Positions 1 to 7,205 are shown, numbered from the stretch's first letter. The stretch is 46,575 nucleotides of DNA from Vulcanimicrobiota bacterium (GCA_003161555.1 PMOG01000223.1:1-46575); one strand, 5' to 3'. Translations and numbers: made by a program. The notes: a model not told the origin generated them from the letters alone.

Positions 1-138
1 GTCGGAAACGCCGCACCCGCCAACGTCACCGTCACCGCTTCCCCCATCACGGGCGTTGGTAACGCCGCACCCGCCAACGTCACCGTAACCACTTCCACGA
101 TCACCGGCGTCGGAAACGTCGCCGTGCCTCTCACGGGC
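1..138 (+). repeat. 54-bp in-frame tandem repeat
   Basis: Units at 1-54 and 55-108 differ at only a few positions, and a truncated third unit covers 109-138. The period is a whole number of codons (18), so the array encodes a repeated peptide rather than a non-coding satellite. More copies probably lie upstream of the window. Confidence 0.85.
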
Positions 139-159
139 GTGCTTAGGAGAACTCCATGA
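1..159 (+). CDS. C-terminal end of a repeat-rich secreted/surface protein (partial)
   Basis: The window opens inside a reading frame that runs from base 1 to a TGA at 157-159. The visible 52 residues are two nearly identical 18-residue units (pattern VGNAAPANVTVT-x-S-x-ITG) and a shortened third unit. They are rich in Val, Thr, Ala, Asn and Gly and have no charged residues until the final Arg-Arg. This composition fits a beta-rich extracellular repeat protein; the family is not recognised. The stop codon overlaps the next start as ATGA, so translation is probably coupled to the downstream small secreted protein. The 5' end lies outside the window. Confidence 0.7.
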   Translation, partial: VGNAAPANVTVTASPITGVGNAAPANVTVTTSTITGVGNVAVPLTGVLRRTP

Positions 160-548
160 ACCCTCGCCTCCTCGCCTCGCTGGTTGCCGCCGCTTTCGCG
201 ATTGCCCTGCCCGTTGCCGCCGGGGCAACTGTTTATACGATCAACGTGCCGGTGCAATTGACCAAAGTTGCGGCGCCGACCGGAACGTTTTTTGCGGTAG
301 CATGTTTTCTCTGGTCGTCAAAAACGCCGGGTCAGGGAACCCAGGTGATGCAGGGCCAAGCCGATACGCCGAAGCTCGACGCAACCGGCGCAATGTCCGG
401 AACGGTTTCGGTCGCGCTGACGTCGACGCAGCCGGCGGGGAGTTACACGTGCGTTCTTGGTGTCGGCGTTTTACCGGGCGGTGGAACGATCCAACCCTCG
501 ACGTTGTTTCCCAGCGCTACGTCCCTGGGGGTGACCGGAACGTTCTAA
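156..548 (+). CDS. Small secreted protein with signal peptide, unknown function
   Basis: This 130-residue protein begins with a typical Sec signal peptide: MNPR, then a hydrophobic stretch ending near AAGA at about residue 24. The mature part has the look of a small beta-sandwich (alternating Val/Thr/Ser, GTVSVALTSTQPAGSYTC) with two cysteines near residues 50 and 98 that could form a disulfide. An AGGAG ribosome-binding site at 145-149 sits 6 nt before the ATG. The start overlaps the preceding stop (ATGA), implying coupling with the repeat protein. The two products may act together at the cell surface; no known family is recognised. Confidence 0.75.
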   Translation: MNPRLLASLVAAAFAIALPVAAGATVYTINVPVQLTKVAAPTGTFFAVACFLWSSKTPGQGTQVMQGQADTPKLDATGAMSGTVSVALTSTQPAGSYTCVLGVGVLPGGGTIQPSTLFPSATSLGVTGTF

Positions 549-596
549 ACTCCCCGGCGCTACGCGTCGTCGAGGTTATCGTCCTCGTCGGCGACG

Positions 597-1808
597 ATGA
601 GGCCGGCGGCTAAGCAACGACCCGACAAGAAGAAACATGAGGCGAGTCCGCTGCCCGATGATGTGAGCGCGGGCCGAGATATCTATCGCCTCGTCGTCAT
701 TGCGTGCGTCGCAATGATTGCGGGTATGGCTTGCTCGCGGCCGCTCTGGATCGCGGCCGATCGCCTGTACCCGCAGATTCCGATCGTCCCCGGGGCTCCC
801 GCACCTGCATTTGCGTTGAACGCCGCGATCGTTCTCATGCTACTGGGTTCGCTGGTAGTGGCGGCCCTGCCCAAGATGCCGCTCTGGTCTCGGGCCGTCC
901 CCGTTGGGATCATCGCCGTCCTTGTCGCGCTCGACCAGTCCCGGCTTCAGCCCTGGGTCTTCATCTACGCGATCGTCCTCTTGGCCGCGGCCTTTGCGTC
1001 TCGCGTGCCCGAACGCAACGCGAGCGTGCTCATGACGTTGCGGTTCGTATTCGCCGCTCAATACTTCTGGAGCGGGCTGCAAAAAGCCAATGACTCGTTC
1101 GTCGAGCAGGTGTGGCCGACGTTCGTGGATCCGCTGTTTCAGGCGCTGCATCTGCCCTTGTTAGCCGCCCACGCCGCCGCCTTCGCAGTCCCCCTGCTCG
1201 AGGTTGCGATCGGGTGCTGCCTTTTCATCCCTCGAACACGGCGGGTCGGCATCGTCGCGGCGTGTGCCACGCACGCGACGATTCTCGCGTCGTTGCTGGC
1301 GTCCCGCGAGAACATGACTGTTTGGCCGTGGAACGTCGCCATGCCCCTGTTCGGCGTCGTGCTGTTCTGGAATGCCACGACGATCCCGTGGACGATCTCG
1401 GCCGTTCGCCGATTTCCCCAAAGCATCGCATTTGGCGTCGTAGCCGGGATCTTGCCTGCGCTCAGCTTCGTGGGGCATTGGGACGCATACGCCTCGTGGG
1501 CGCTCTATTCGGGAAATACCGCGCAGGCCGTGGTGGTCGTCGATCCAGCGGCGCTCGATACGCTGCCGAAGATGCTGCGACGGAACACCTGGCAGCAATC
1601 GCGTCCGATATTCATCGATCTCAATCGCTGGTCGTACGATGAGCTCCAAGTGCCGATCTACCCCGAACCGCGGGTGTTTCGAGCCGTCGGGCGACGCCTC
1701 TGCGACACGCGGAGCGCGGCTGTTGCCCTCGTCATTCTCGGACGACCGGACTGGCGCACCGGACGGCGCGAGCGAACCCGCCTGCCGTGCGCGGACACAA
1801 CGTGGTAA
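597..1808 (+). CDS. Polytopic membrane protein (DoxX/HTTM-like)
   Basis: The 403-residue product has a short basic N-terminal tail (about 30 residues), then roughly nine to ten hydrophobic segments up to about residue 300, and a soluble Arg-rich C-terminal region of about 100 residues. The segment RFVFAAQYFWSGLQKAND, near residues 148-165, resembles the conserved helix in DoxX, MauE and HTTM (vitamin-K-carboxylase-like) membrane proteins, where a Gln/Lys-containing helix is typical. Catalytic assignment is not possible from the sequence. The start at 597 lies 48 bp after the preceding small secreted protein. No strong ribosome-binding site is seen, so a later start within the first 30 residues is possible. 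Confidence 0.6.
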   Translation: MRPAAKQRPDKKKHEASPLPDDVSAGRDIYRLVVIACVAMIAGMACSRPLWIAADRLYPQIPIVPGAPAPAFALNAAIVLMLLGSLVVAALPKMPLWSRAVPVGIIAVLVALDQSRLQPWVFIYAIVLLAAAFASRVPERNASVLMTLRFVFAAQYFWSGLQKANDSFVEQVWPTFVDPLFQALHLPLLAAHAAAFAVPLLEVAIGCCLFIPRTRRVGIVAACATHATILASLLASRENMTVWPWNVAMPLFGVVLFWNATTIPWTISAVRRFPQSIAFGVVAGILPALSFVGHWDAYASWALYSGNTAQAVVVVDPAALDTLPKMLRRNTWQQSRPIFIDLNRWSYDELQVPIYPEPRVFRAVGRRLCDTRSAAVALVILGRPDWRTGRRERTRLPCADTTW

Positions 1809-2097
1809 GTGCTGTCCTTCTTGAGCATTCCCGGACGGGCGCCCTTGAAGGACCGGAATAGACATCGGACCCGTAGTGGTTCCCTCCAAACGGCGTTCGA
1901 CATTAGCGATGCCTCTGAAGAAAGGCACTGCCGAAGCGCGGACTGCAGCTCTGGCTCCGAAACGCTCTCCTCGCAAAAAGCGATAGGTCGGGGTCCCGCC
2001 AATGGATCCCGCCAATGCGTGGGACGGGTGGGACGCATGGCACCGGATAAATCCATAACCACGAGGAAATCCCGACAAGTCCTTAGCCTGTAAGGAA
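1809..2097. other. Intergenic stretch before the first tRNA-derived repeat; no convincing gene
   Basis: No reading frame here has the codon pattern or family features of a gene. Two weak local structures are visible. One is an imperfect inverted repeat around 2014-2042 (GCCAATGCGT paired with ACGCATGGC). The other is a 6-bp hairpin TCCTTA/TAAGGA at about 2080-2096, directly before the tRNA-derived repeat. They could be recombination-site arms or chance. Confidence 0.4.
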
Positions 2098-2140
2098 CTG
2101 TTAATCAGCGGGTCGTTGGTTCGAGTCCAACTCCGGGAGC
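2098..2140 (+). repeat. 3' half of tRNA-Asn, copy 1 (attachment-site-like direct repeat)
   Basis: The 43 bp start in the anticodon loop (CTGTTAA, anticodon GTT) and run through the 3' anticodon strand TCAGC, a variable loop, a perfect T-arm (GTTGG-TTCGAGT-CCAAC), the acceptor strand TCCGGGA and discriminator G. CCA follows at 2140-2142. The upstream bases do not supply a matching 5' anticodon strand (expected GCTGA), D-arm or acceptor strand, so this is not an intact tRNA. A truncated 3' tRNA end is the usual scar left at the distal junction of an element integrated by a tyrosine recombinase. Confidence 0.85.
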
Positions 2141-2147
2141 CAATTAC

Positions 2148-2180
2148 GACCGACGCACCTCTAGGTTGCGTCGGTCTTTC
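2148..2180 (+). terminator. Rho-independent terminator after tRNA-Asn fragment copy 1
   Basis: A 10-bp perfect stem (GACCGACGCA at 2148-2157 with TGCGTCGGTC at 2167-2176) closes a 9-nt loop and is followed by TTTCC. Its tail (CGGTCTTTCCTT) matches that of the terminator after copy 2, so tRNA end and terminator were duplicated together. Confidence 0.75.
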
Positions 2181-2311
2181 CTTAGTGCCGCGCTCCGTAC
2201 TGCTTCCTTGGCCCTGAGCCCGGTGGTGGAGATCACGTGCCGAGCTGGCCAGGCGAGGAGTCCTTTTAGAGCATCGGTGGACCCTAGGCGTTGAGATATC
2301 GCCAAACTTGG

Positions 2312-2797
2312 TCACGAAATGAAAGACGACGCCGATTCTGCGCCGAGTTGCCGCTTGACCGCATCAACGTCGCCTAGAACCCATAGTTCGGTGATTTGGC
2401 GACCATCCGTCGTAAAGAACGCCGCTCCGGCCCACTGGATTGCGTTACCTGTTGCAGGTACACCAAAAAACGGGCCTTGATGGCGCCCTGTGAAGCTCAT
2501 TCGGGCCGCGGCCCGAGTATTGGTGCAAATTAGCTCATCGACGATGCATCTGAAGTCTGCCAAAGCGGCGCGGACGGAGCGTTGGTAATCGATAAACCCA
2601 TTCGGTCCATTCCGAACTGGGCCCAATGACCCCCTGAAGCGAAAATCAGCATGCAGGATTTCTTGAGCGATGCTCTCGTCTGCCTTGTTCCAGAGGTCGT
2701 CGTAAAAAACTGTGACAAGGCGGCTCGGTGCAATCTCGCCGCGTTCGAGCTTTAAACGAGAGTCAGTATCGTCCGACATGGAGCGTTGATTCGCCAT
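2312..2797 (-). CDS. SnoaL-like/ester-cyclase family protein
   Basis: The 161-residue product has the small alpha+beta-barrel pattern of the SnoaL/NTF2 superfamily: FYDDLWNKADESIAQEIL near residues 31-48, then a His-Asp-Phe-Arg-Phe strand, a Gly-Pro-x-Gly-Phe-x-Tyr helix start, and a C-terminal RMSFTGRHQGPFFGVPATG motif typical of the ester cyclase/polyketide cyclase branch. Members bind small hydrophobic ligands; many are not cyclases, so the substrate is unknown. It is the only gene between the two tRNA-Asn 3' repeats and is antisense to them, so it may be cargo of a small or decayed integrated element. The first 25 residues are not conserved-looking, and an internal start such as Met7 is possible. 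Confidence 0.75.
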   Translation of the reverse strand: MANQRSMSDDTDSRLKLERGEIAPSRLVTVFYDDLWNKADESIAQEILHADFRFRGSLGPVRNGPNGFIDYQRSVRAALADFRCIVDELICTNTRAAARMSFTGRHQGPFFGVPATGNAIQWAGAAFFTTDGRQITELWVLGDVDAVKRQLGAESASSFIS

Positions 2798-2847
2798 AAC
2801 AGCGGGGCTGCTCTTGCTGAGTGCGCACCCAGAGATATGCTCGGCAC

Positions 2848-2890
2848 CTGTTAATCAGCGGGTCGTTGGTTCGAGTCCAACTCCGGGAGC
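2848..2890 (+). repeat. 3' half of tRNA-Asn, copy 2 (attachment-site-like direct repeat)
   Basis: This copy is identical over 43 bp to 2098-2140 and lies exactly 750 bp downstream in the same orientation. Identity ends one base before CTG on the 5' side and directly after the first C following the discriminator G. CAA replaces the CCA seen in copy 1. The upstream bases again lack the 5' half of a tRNA. With copy 1 it brackets the SnoaL-like gene. Confidence 0.85.
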
Positions 2891-2899
2891 AAACACTAG

Positions 2900-2930
2900 G
2901 ACCGCCAGCCTTAGGGTCTGGCGGTCTTTC
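2900..2930 (+). terminator. Rho-independent terminator after tRNA-Asn fragment copy 2
   Basis: A 9-bp perfect stem (GACCGCCAG at 2900-2908 with CTGGCGGTC at 2918-2926) has a 9-nt loop and is followed by TTTCCTTT. It has the same architecture as the terminator at 2148-2180 but a diverged stem. Confidence 0.75.
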
Positions 2931-3141
2931 CTTTGTGGCAGTGGGGACTCCCGTCGTTGGGCTCTAGGTCTTAGCGTCAGCTGCTCTACCAACTGCAGCT
3001 ATACCGGTACCTCAACCACGCCCGTAGACCGACTGATCTCCCTGACAGACCCGCGTGGTTATGCGGTTTTTCTGCCGCACGACCGACTGATACCATATGT
3101 TGTGCGTAGACTAGCCGCCCTCAAAGCGGTATTCTTTCGGG
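2931..3141. other. Intergenic stretch after the second tRNA-derived repeat; nothing recognised
   Basis: Frames across this stretch carry no recognisable domain, and composition is less GC-rich than the flanks. With 2798-2847 it makes a gene-free interval of about 340 bp whose only clear content is the second tRNA-Asn fragment and its terminator. Confidence 0.4.
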
Positions 3142-3306
3142 ATGAACACCACTGCCAAGGCGCGCTGCGGCGGGTGTAAGCACCCGAACGCAAACCATCT
3201 CGCTTGGGGCGCGGGAAACTGCACTGCGGGACACTGCAAATGCACGAGATTCGTCCCGAACCCGGGCTTAGCTGGTCCGGGGATGAACCTTGAAGATGGT
3301 CGCTAA
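3142..3306 (+). CDS. 54-residue Cys/His-rich mini-protein (putative zinc-binding)
   Basis: The short frame from ATG 3142 to TAA 3304-3306 encodes 54 residues with a regular metal-ligand pattern: C9-x2-C12-K-H14, H19, then a compact G-x-C-x4-C-x-C-x2-F block (C27, C32, C34). Small proteins with a C-x-C-G-H ... G-C-x2-C-x-C-x2-F layout are common in actinobacterial and phage genomes and are thought to bind zinc; the family link here is by pattern only. No strong ribosome-binding site is visible. The last 39 bp overlap the end of the convergent membrane-protein gene. Conserved-looking Cys spacing argues that it is real. Confidence 0.55.
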   Translation: MNTTAKARCGGCKHPNANHLAWGAGNCTAGHCKCTRFVPNPGLAGPGMNLEDGR

Positions 3307-3606
3307 CGCGGAGGTAGCTCTCCGAACGTAAGAGGGCAACCGGCGCAAACTGCGCCGAAACCAAGGTTCACCCATCGCAAGCAGTGCGAACAGTACGAGT
3401 ATTGCACTGAGCCAGCTAGCTGTGAACTCACCAATGGACGGCAAGGACTCGTGGTGTCCCATCATCCGTCCTTGATGGTCGGCCGCAACCTGTAGCGCAA
3501 GTACGAAAACAAACATCGAAAGAGTAGCGAGAAAGTAGAAGCACCGCTTCGCGGTGATCCAAAACTTGCTGGTCGTTGGGGCCGGTTTGGCGGTCATAGT
3601 AAACAT
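3268..3606 (-). CDS. Small two-helix membrane protein, unknown function
   Basis: The 112-residue product has two clear hydrophobic helices (about residues 22-43 and 63-82) separated by a His-rich segment (ADHQGRMMGHHES), and an Arg-rich C-terminus. The two helices and positively charged tail fit a small inner-membrane protein. No family is recognised. Its start lies inside the decayed 3' end of a GNAT gene, so it may have arisen or been trapped in a rearranged segment. A start at Met4 is equally possible. Confidence 0.45.
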   Translation of the reverse strand: MFTMTAKPAPTTSKFWITAKRCFYFLATLSMFVFVLALQVAADHQGRMMGHHESLPSIGEFTASWLSAILVLFALLAMGEPWFRRSLRRLPSYVRRATSALATIFKVHPRTS

Positions 3607-3724
3607 CTCTACCCACCCACACCCCGTCGATGTAGAGGCTCTCGCGAAAGTGGGCTTCCTGGCGGAAATGGAGCCGCTGCATGAGCGCGATCGACCGGTC
3701 GTTGCGCGGATCGACCGAAGCGAG
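3593..3724 (-). pseudogene. Remnant of a GNAT (RimJ/RimL-type) N-acetyltransferase C-terminus
   Basis: About 44 codons on the minus strand read like the final acetyl-CoA-binding helix and last strands of a GNAT enzyme: VDPRNDRSIALMQRLHF, then an R-E-x-H-F-R-E-S-L-Y-I-D-G-x-W segment and DVYY. In this family the sequence corresponds to the (A/V)-x-P-x-N-x-x-S-x-x-L-x-x-x-G-F motif and the strand after it. The upstream codons encode nothing GNAT-like and no start is available, so about two thirds of the gene is missing. Confidence 0.7.
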
Positions 3725-3762
3725 GAGGTGTTTTTTTCTTTTCCATACCGTAGCGTAATTTT

Positions 3763-3784
3763 GGGGTACCGAAGAGGGGTACCG
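3763..3784 (+). promoter_or_regulatory. Paired GGGGTACCG direct repeats upstream of the NHL lipoprotein gene
   Basis: GGGGTACCG occurs at 3763-3771 and again at 3776-3784, a 13-bp offset, ending about 30 bp before the ATG at 3815. Each copy contains the palindrome GGTACC. A regulator-binding role is only an inference. Confidence 0.25.
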
Positions 3785-3814
3785 TTTAACGCTACAACAT
3801 GTTACTGTCGTCAC

Positions 3815-4708
3815 ATGGCACGTACGAAGCGGCGGGGCCGCCACGAAGGCAGGCTGACGGCCCTTCGATTTCGGTTCCGGATCCCTGCGGTCATGCTGGG
3901 GTTCTTGCTGGCCGGTTGTGGTGCTCCCACGCCGACGATCTACGTCGTCAGCTCGGACATGCACACGATCCGCGCATACACGTCGGCCGGCGTGCAGACA
4001 GGCCCGACCATAACCGTAGCCACCCAGATCCAGGGAATCGCGGTCGACTCATCGGGCAAGATCTACGTCGCGGGGTTCGACAATACCGTGACGACGTACA
4101 CCGCGGCCGGCGCCCGCACCACGCCGACCATTACCGGGTTGCACGGGCCGATGGGCGTCGTCGTGGATCCGGGCGGCAAGATCTACGTTGCCAACCTCGA
4201 CGACAATGCGGTGACGACGTACGCCCCCGATGGCACGCCTACGACCCCGACTATCACCGGGGTGATGAACCCCATGGGCCTCGCCCTCGATGGTACCGGG
4301 AAGATCTACGTCGCGGATTTCGTTGACAGCACCATCACGGCATACTCCTCCGCCGGTGTGAAGAGCACACCGGCCATCACCGGATTGAACAGTCCGGGCG
4401 CCTTTGCCGTCGATGCGAAGGGCAATATCTACGTCGCGGACGGACCGCTGGAGGCCTACAACGCCGATGGGACGCAAACCCCGGCCCTCACGCCGCCGAA
4501 GGTGTCGGATGCGGTCGCCGTCGCAATCGACGGCACCGGCAAGATCTACGTCATCAGCTCGCCGAAATTCGATCCCAGCACGCTGACGACGTACAATGCG
4601 GACGGGACGCCGAGCACTCCAACGATCGCCGCGCTGCCCGGCCGGATCACGTACAAGATCGACAAGTCGACGAACGGGACGTCGACGCCCAGCATCGCGG
4701 TGCACTAA
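3815..4708 (+). CDS. NHL/SMP-30-type beta-propeller lipoprotein
   Basis: The 297-residue product has a basic N-terminus, a short hydrophobic segment and a lipobox (GFLLAGC, Cys35), which predicts lipid anchoring after export. The mature protein consists of about six repeats of roughly 40 residues with the pattern D-x-x-G-K-I-Y-V-A-(x)n-T-T-Y-x-x-x-G-x-x-T-x-P-x-I-T-G, as in NHL/SMP-30 propellers. The first strand (TIYVVSS) and the last incomplete unit could close the ring. Such proteins usually mediate extracellular binding; no catalytic residues are evident. The start at ATG 3815 is chosen because upstream in-frame codons overlap the GNAT remnant. A strong hairpin follows 4 bp after the stop. 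Confidence 0.75.
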   Translation: MARTKRRGRHEGRLTALRFRFRIPAVMLGFLLAGCGAPTPTIYVVSSDMHTIRAYTSAGVQTGPTITVATQIQGIAVDSSGKIYVAGFDNTVTTYTAAGARTTPTITGLHGPMGVVVDPGGKIYVANLDDNAVTTYAPDGTPTTPTITGVMNPMGLALDGTGKIYVADFVDSTITAYSSAGVKSTPAITGLNSPGAFAVDAKGNIYVADGPLEAYNADGTQTPALTPPKVSDAVAVAIDGTGKIYVISSPKFDPSTLTTYNADGTPSTPTIAALPGRITYKIDKSTNGTSTPSIAVH

Positions 4709-4712
4709 CCCA

Positions 4713-4740
4713 GATTCACGGCGTTCTCTCGCCGTGAATC
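4713..4740 (+). terminator. Terminator-like hairpin after the NHL lipoprotein gene
   Basis: An 11-bp perfect stem (GATTCACGGCG at 4713-4723 with CGCCGTGAATC at 4730-4740) has a 6-nt loop. No T-tract follows, so it may be a factor-assisted or mRNA-stabilising hairpin. It lies between convergent genes and could serve both. Confidence 0.55.
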
Positions 4741-4820
4741 CGGTCGACGGTGATTTTCTCGGGATGGCCCTGCGTCAGGCAGCCAGCGATGCGAGGATTC
4801 CGGCGAGGCCGCGCGCGCGG

Positions 4821-5603
4821 TCAGGGAGCCGGGGCGTAGGCCTGAACGACGCACGACATCGTCGCGCTGGGCGTGAAATGTATTGTCGTCATCGTGGAGC
4901 TGAGTGCGATTGCCCCGTGCGGGTCGATGTCGGCGACGAACGGCGCAGGGCAGGCCTGGACCACCTGCATGTTCGAGGGCACGCCGGGGAAAAACGAATA
5001 CTGATCCGACAGCGGGTAGATAAACAGGCAACCCCAGTACACGCTCGGCGCGCCGCCGGAGAACGCCTGGCCGCCTTCTTCCGTGCACGTCGTTTGGCCG
5101 ACGAGGTAGTCGGCGTCGGAGACCGCGCCGTTGTTGATTTCGAGCGGCACACCAGCGGGGTAGTAGAGGCATGCCGTGGCTTGCGCGGCATTGCAGAAGG
5201 CATTGTAGTCCCCGGCCCATCGAATGCTGTTGAACGTCCGCTTCACCAGCGGCAGCGCCGCGCTCGCGGATGGAGCCGGTGCCGGAGCGGACGCGGGCGT
5301 CCCGCCCGTAACGCGCAACCTCTGCGAACCGAGCACAAATGGATGCGACAGCTGCAGGCGGGTGCCGAGCGATCGCGCACTAGTGAAACGCTGCAGCCGG
5401 GCGGTGTGCTCGGACCTCAGCGTTGCGATCGAGACGATCCGCCCGTCCGCGAGCTGAACCATCGTGCTCGGCGGGAGCGTCAAACGCTGGGCCAGCGGTA
5501 TCGAGCCGAGCAGTTTCGGCGTTTGCGCTGCAGCCGGGAGGCTCGAACCGGACGCGGTAACGAGCACGACAGCCACCGCAAACGCCAACAGACGAACGAT
5601 CAT
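4821..5603 (-). CDS. Secreted protein of unknown function
   Basis: The 260-residue product has a clear Sec signal peptide (hydrophobic residues 4-25, cleavage near AAAQ). A region of about 80 residues resembling a small beta domain follows, then an Ala/Pro-rich linker (about residues 104-116), then a C-terminal domain with six cysteines and many aromatic residues. Paired cysteines in an exported protein suggest disulfides. It converges on the NHL lipoprotein gene. No known family is recognised. Confidence 0.7.
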   Translation of the reverse strand: MIVRLLAFAVAVVLVTASGSSLPAAAQTPKLLGSIPLAQRLTLPPSTMVQLADGRIVSIATLRSEHTARLQRFTSARSLGTRLQLSHPFVLGSQRLRVTGGTPASAPAPAPSASAALPLVKRTFNSIRWAGDYNAFCNAAQATACLYYPAGVPLEINNGAVSDADYLVGQTTCTEEGGQAFSGGAPSVYWGCLFIYPLSDQYSFFPGVPSNMQVVQACPAPFVADIDPHGAIALSSTMTTIHFTPSATMSCVVQAYAPAP

Positions 5604-5727
5604 GTCCGAGAGCTTACCGTCTCCTGGGTCGCGTCCCTCCGCCGGGCCCGGGGAAACGCGGTCAAAGATGTATTTCCAGCATTCATCCGGCGAATCCGGG
5701 CTAAGTTAATCGGGCTCGAGCGCGAGA

Positions 5728-6111
5728 TCAGCCGGCTTTCAGCCAGCGGGCTGCGGCTTCGGCTGTGTCTTCGGGATCGGTGTTAAAGGCGATGGCGGAT
5801 GTCGGTGCCGCTTTATGGACGGTGTTAACGACCTTCTCGAACAGGGCGAGGCTTTTGGGCGGCAATCGCAATCCACCGCCGATGACCACGCAGTCGTAGG
5901 TTGCGCCGGCGAGTTGTTTCTCTAGCATGTCGATGCCGGCGGCATTGGGCGCAATCATGCAAAGGCCTCCGGTCCAACCGCGCTCCGCAATCTTTTTTGC
6001 CGCGAAATCTATGCCCGCCTGAATCTTCTCCGCGTTTAAGCCTTTGGGGAGCGCCGGATCGGTGAAATCCACCGTGTCCGGAGCCTGGCCGACAAACAGT
6101 ACACGTGCCAT
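5728..6111 (-). CDS. Conserved small protein of unknown function
   Basis: The 127-residue product begins MARVLFVGQAPDTVDFTDP and alternates strands and helices in a Rossmann-like or flavodoxin-like way (CVVIGGGLRLPP near residues 80-91, AIAFNTDPED near 108-117). Similar short proteins annotated as hypothetical occur in proteobacteria, which I recall only in general terms. The ATG at 6111 is preceded by GAGGAAGG at good spacing, which decides this start over upstream in-frame codons. No signal peptide is seen, so it is cytoplasmic. It is in the same orientation as the NmrA-like gene 79 bp upstream, and the two may be co-transcribed. Confidence 0.75.
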   Translation of the reverse strand: MARVLFVGQAPDTVDFTDPALPKGLNAEKIQAGIDFAAKKIAERGWTGGLCMIAPNAAGIDMLEKQLAGATYDCVVIGGGLRLPPKSLALFEKVVNTVHKAAPTSAIAFNTDPEDTAEAAARWLKAG

Positions 6112-6190
6112 GGGAGTACCTTCCTCGTAATGAGTGATATGCGCGCATCCCGGAGCGGCCGAGTGTGCCACCTGGTTGTCGCGCAGAGCG

Positions 6191-7084
6191 TTACGTTTTC
6201 CAACTGTGCGTTGTTTCGCGCACAAACGCTTCATACGTGCGGGGCGCATGGCCCAGGAGCGCCGTAAGGGTCTCCACGTCGTTGGCCTCAGCCGCAAAAC
6301 CGCGTTCCAAGTAGCCCTGATACATCATCCGGATGTCAAACGCTGACCAGGCCGGTGCGTGGTTCCGCATCGCAGTCTCGAACGCGTCCATGTCGTGACC
6401 GCCGTAACGCACAGTCCGGCCAAGCATCGCGCCCCAAATCGCCGCCGCCTTCGGCCCGCTGATGAGCGCGGGGCCGTTGAGATTGTAAGTCTTACCATCG
6501 TGACCATCGGTCGTTAGCGTAATCGCGGCGGCCTCAGCGATATCGCGCACGTCGACCGCAGAGATGCCGGTGTCTCCGAGCGGCTGCGGATAGATGCCCG
6601 CGACGGTCAGTGAGTCGCGTAAGGCCGCGTCGTTTTGAAAGAAGTAATTTGGTCGCAGTATGGTCCACGGAACGTCAAAGTGGCGAAGCGCACACTCGAT
6701 CGCAAATTTGGATGCAAAGTGTGGTACATCAAGGAAATCCTGGACGCGAAATACGGAATGGTAGACAACCTGCACGAACTTGCGGCGCTTTGCCAAGTCG
6801 AAAGCGATTAGTCCTTGCGTAAGTTCGTCCGGTGTCACAGCATTAAGGAGGTAAAGCTTCTCAGCGCCAGCCATCGCACGATCGACGGCCGGCGGATCCA
6901 GCAAGTCGCCGACGATGAACTCGACTGCGCTCGGCACAGCTGCCTTCGCATCGCGCACGAGTAGCCGAACGTCCGCGTTTCGACGTATCAGTTCCTGAAC
7001 GACGGCCGAGCCCACGAGTCCCGTACCGCCGATGATGAGTATCTTCAAGGCTCTAGCCCCGCATGCCGACAGCAGAAAGAACAT
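6191..7084 (-). CDS. NmrA-like/SDR-family NAD(P)-binding protein
   Basis: The glycine-rich dinucleotide-binding motif ILIIGGTGLVGSAVVQELI starts about residue 15, with an Arg-containing second strand (ADVRLLVRD) that favours NADPH. The rest follows the NmrA/atypical SDR pattern: LLNAVTP, a Tyr-His-Ser segment (VVYHSVFRVQ), TILRPNYFFQN near the substrate side, and VDVRDIAEAAA, typical of this group. The classical YxxxK pair is not evident, so it may be a redox sensor or quinone/NADPH-binding protein rather than a classical dehydrogenase. The first 12 residues look non-native, and a TTG at 7048 just before LKILIIGGTG is a plausible alternative start. It is divergent from a LysR gene, which often regulates its neighbour. 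Confidence 0.8.
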   Translation of the reverse strand: MFFLLSACGARALKILIIGGTGLVGSAVVQELIRRNADVRLLVRDAKAAVPSAVEFIVGDLLDPPAVDRAMAGAEKLYLLNAVTPDELTQGLIAFDLAKRRKFVQVVYHSVFRVQDFLDVPHFASKFAIECALRHFDVPWTILRPNYFFQNDAALRDSLTVAGIYPQPLGDTGISAVDVRDIAEAAAITLTTDGHDGKTYNLNGPALISGPKAAAIWGAMLGRTVRYGGHDMDAFETAMRNHAPAWSAFDIRMMYQGYLERGFAAEANDVETLTALLGHAPRTYEAFVRETTHSWKT

Positions 7085-7205
7085 AGGACATCGTTCCGAA
7101 ATTACATGACCGGCAGGCGCACAGCCCTGGAAGAACTCCGTCGTCTATGGACCGCCTTTTCCCCCGATAGGCGGAATCCCCACATCCGCTGAATGCAAGT
7201 TTGTG

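Noticed and set aside
1161-2315. Long minus-strand frame containing SWTRTNDPLINSS
   Set aside because: The peptide is the antisense translation of the tRNA-Asn 3' half, a well-known spurious annotation. The rest is the shadow of the membrane protein gene and non-coding DNA.
2098-2890. Intact tRNA genes
   Set aside because: Both copies lack the D-arm, the 5' acceptor strand and the 5' anticodon strand.
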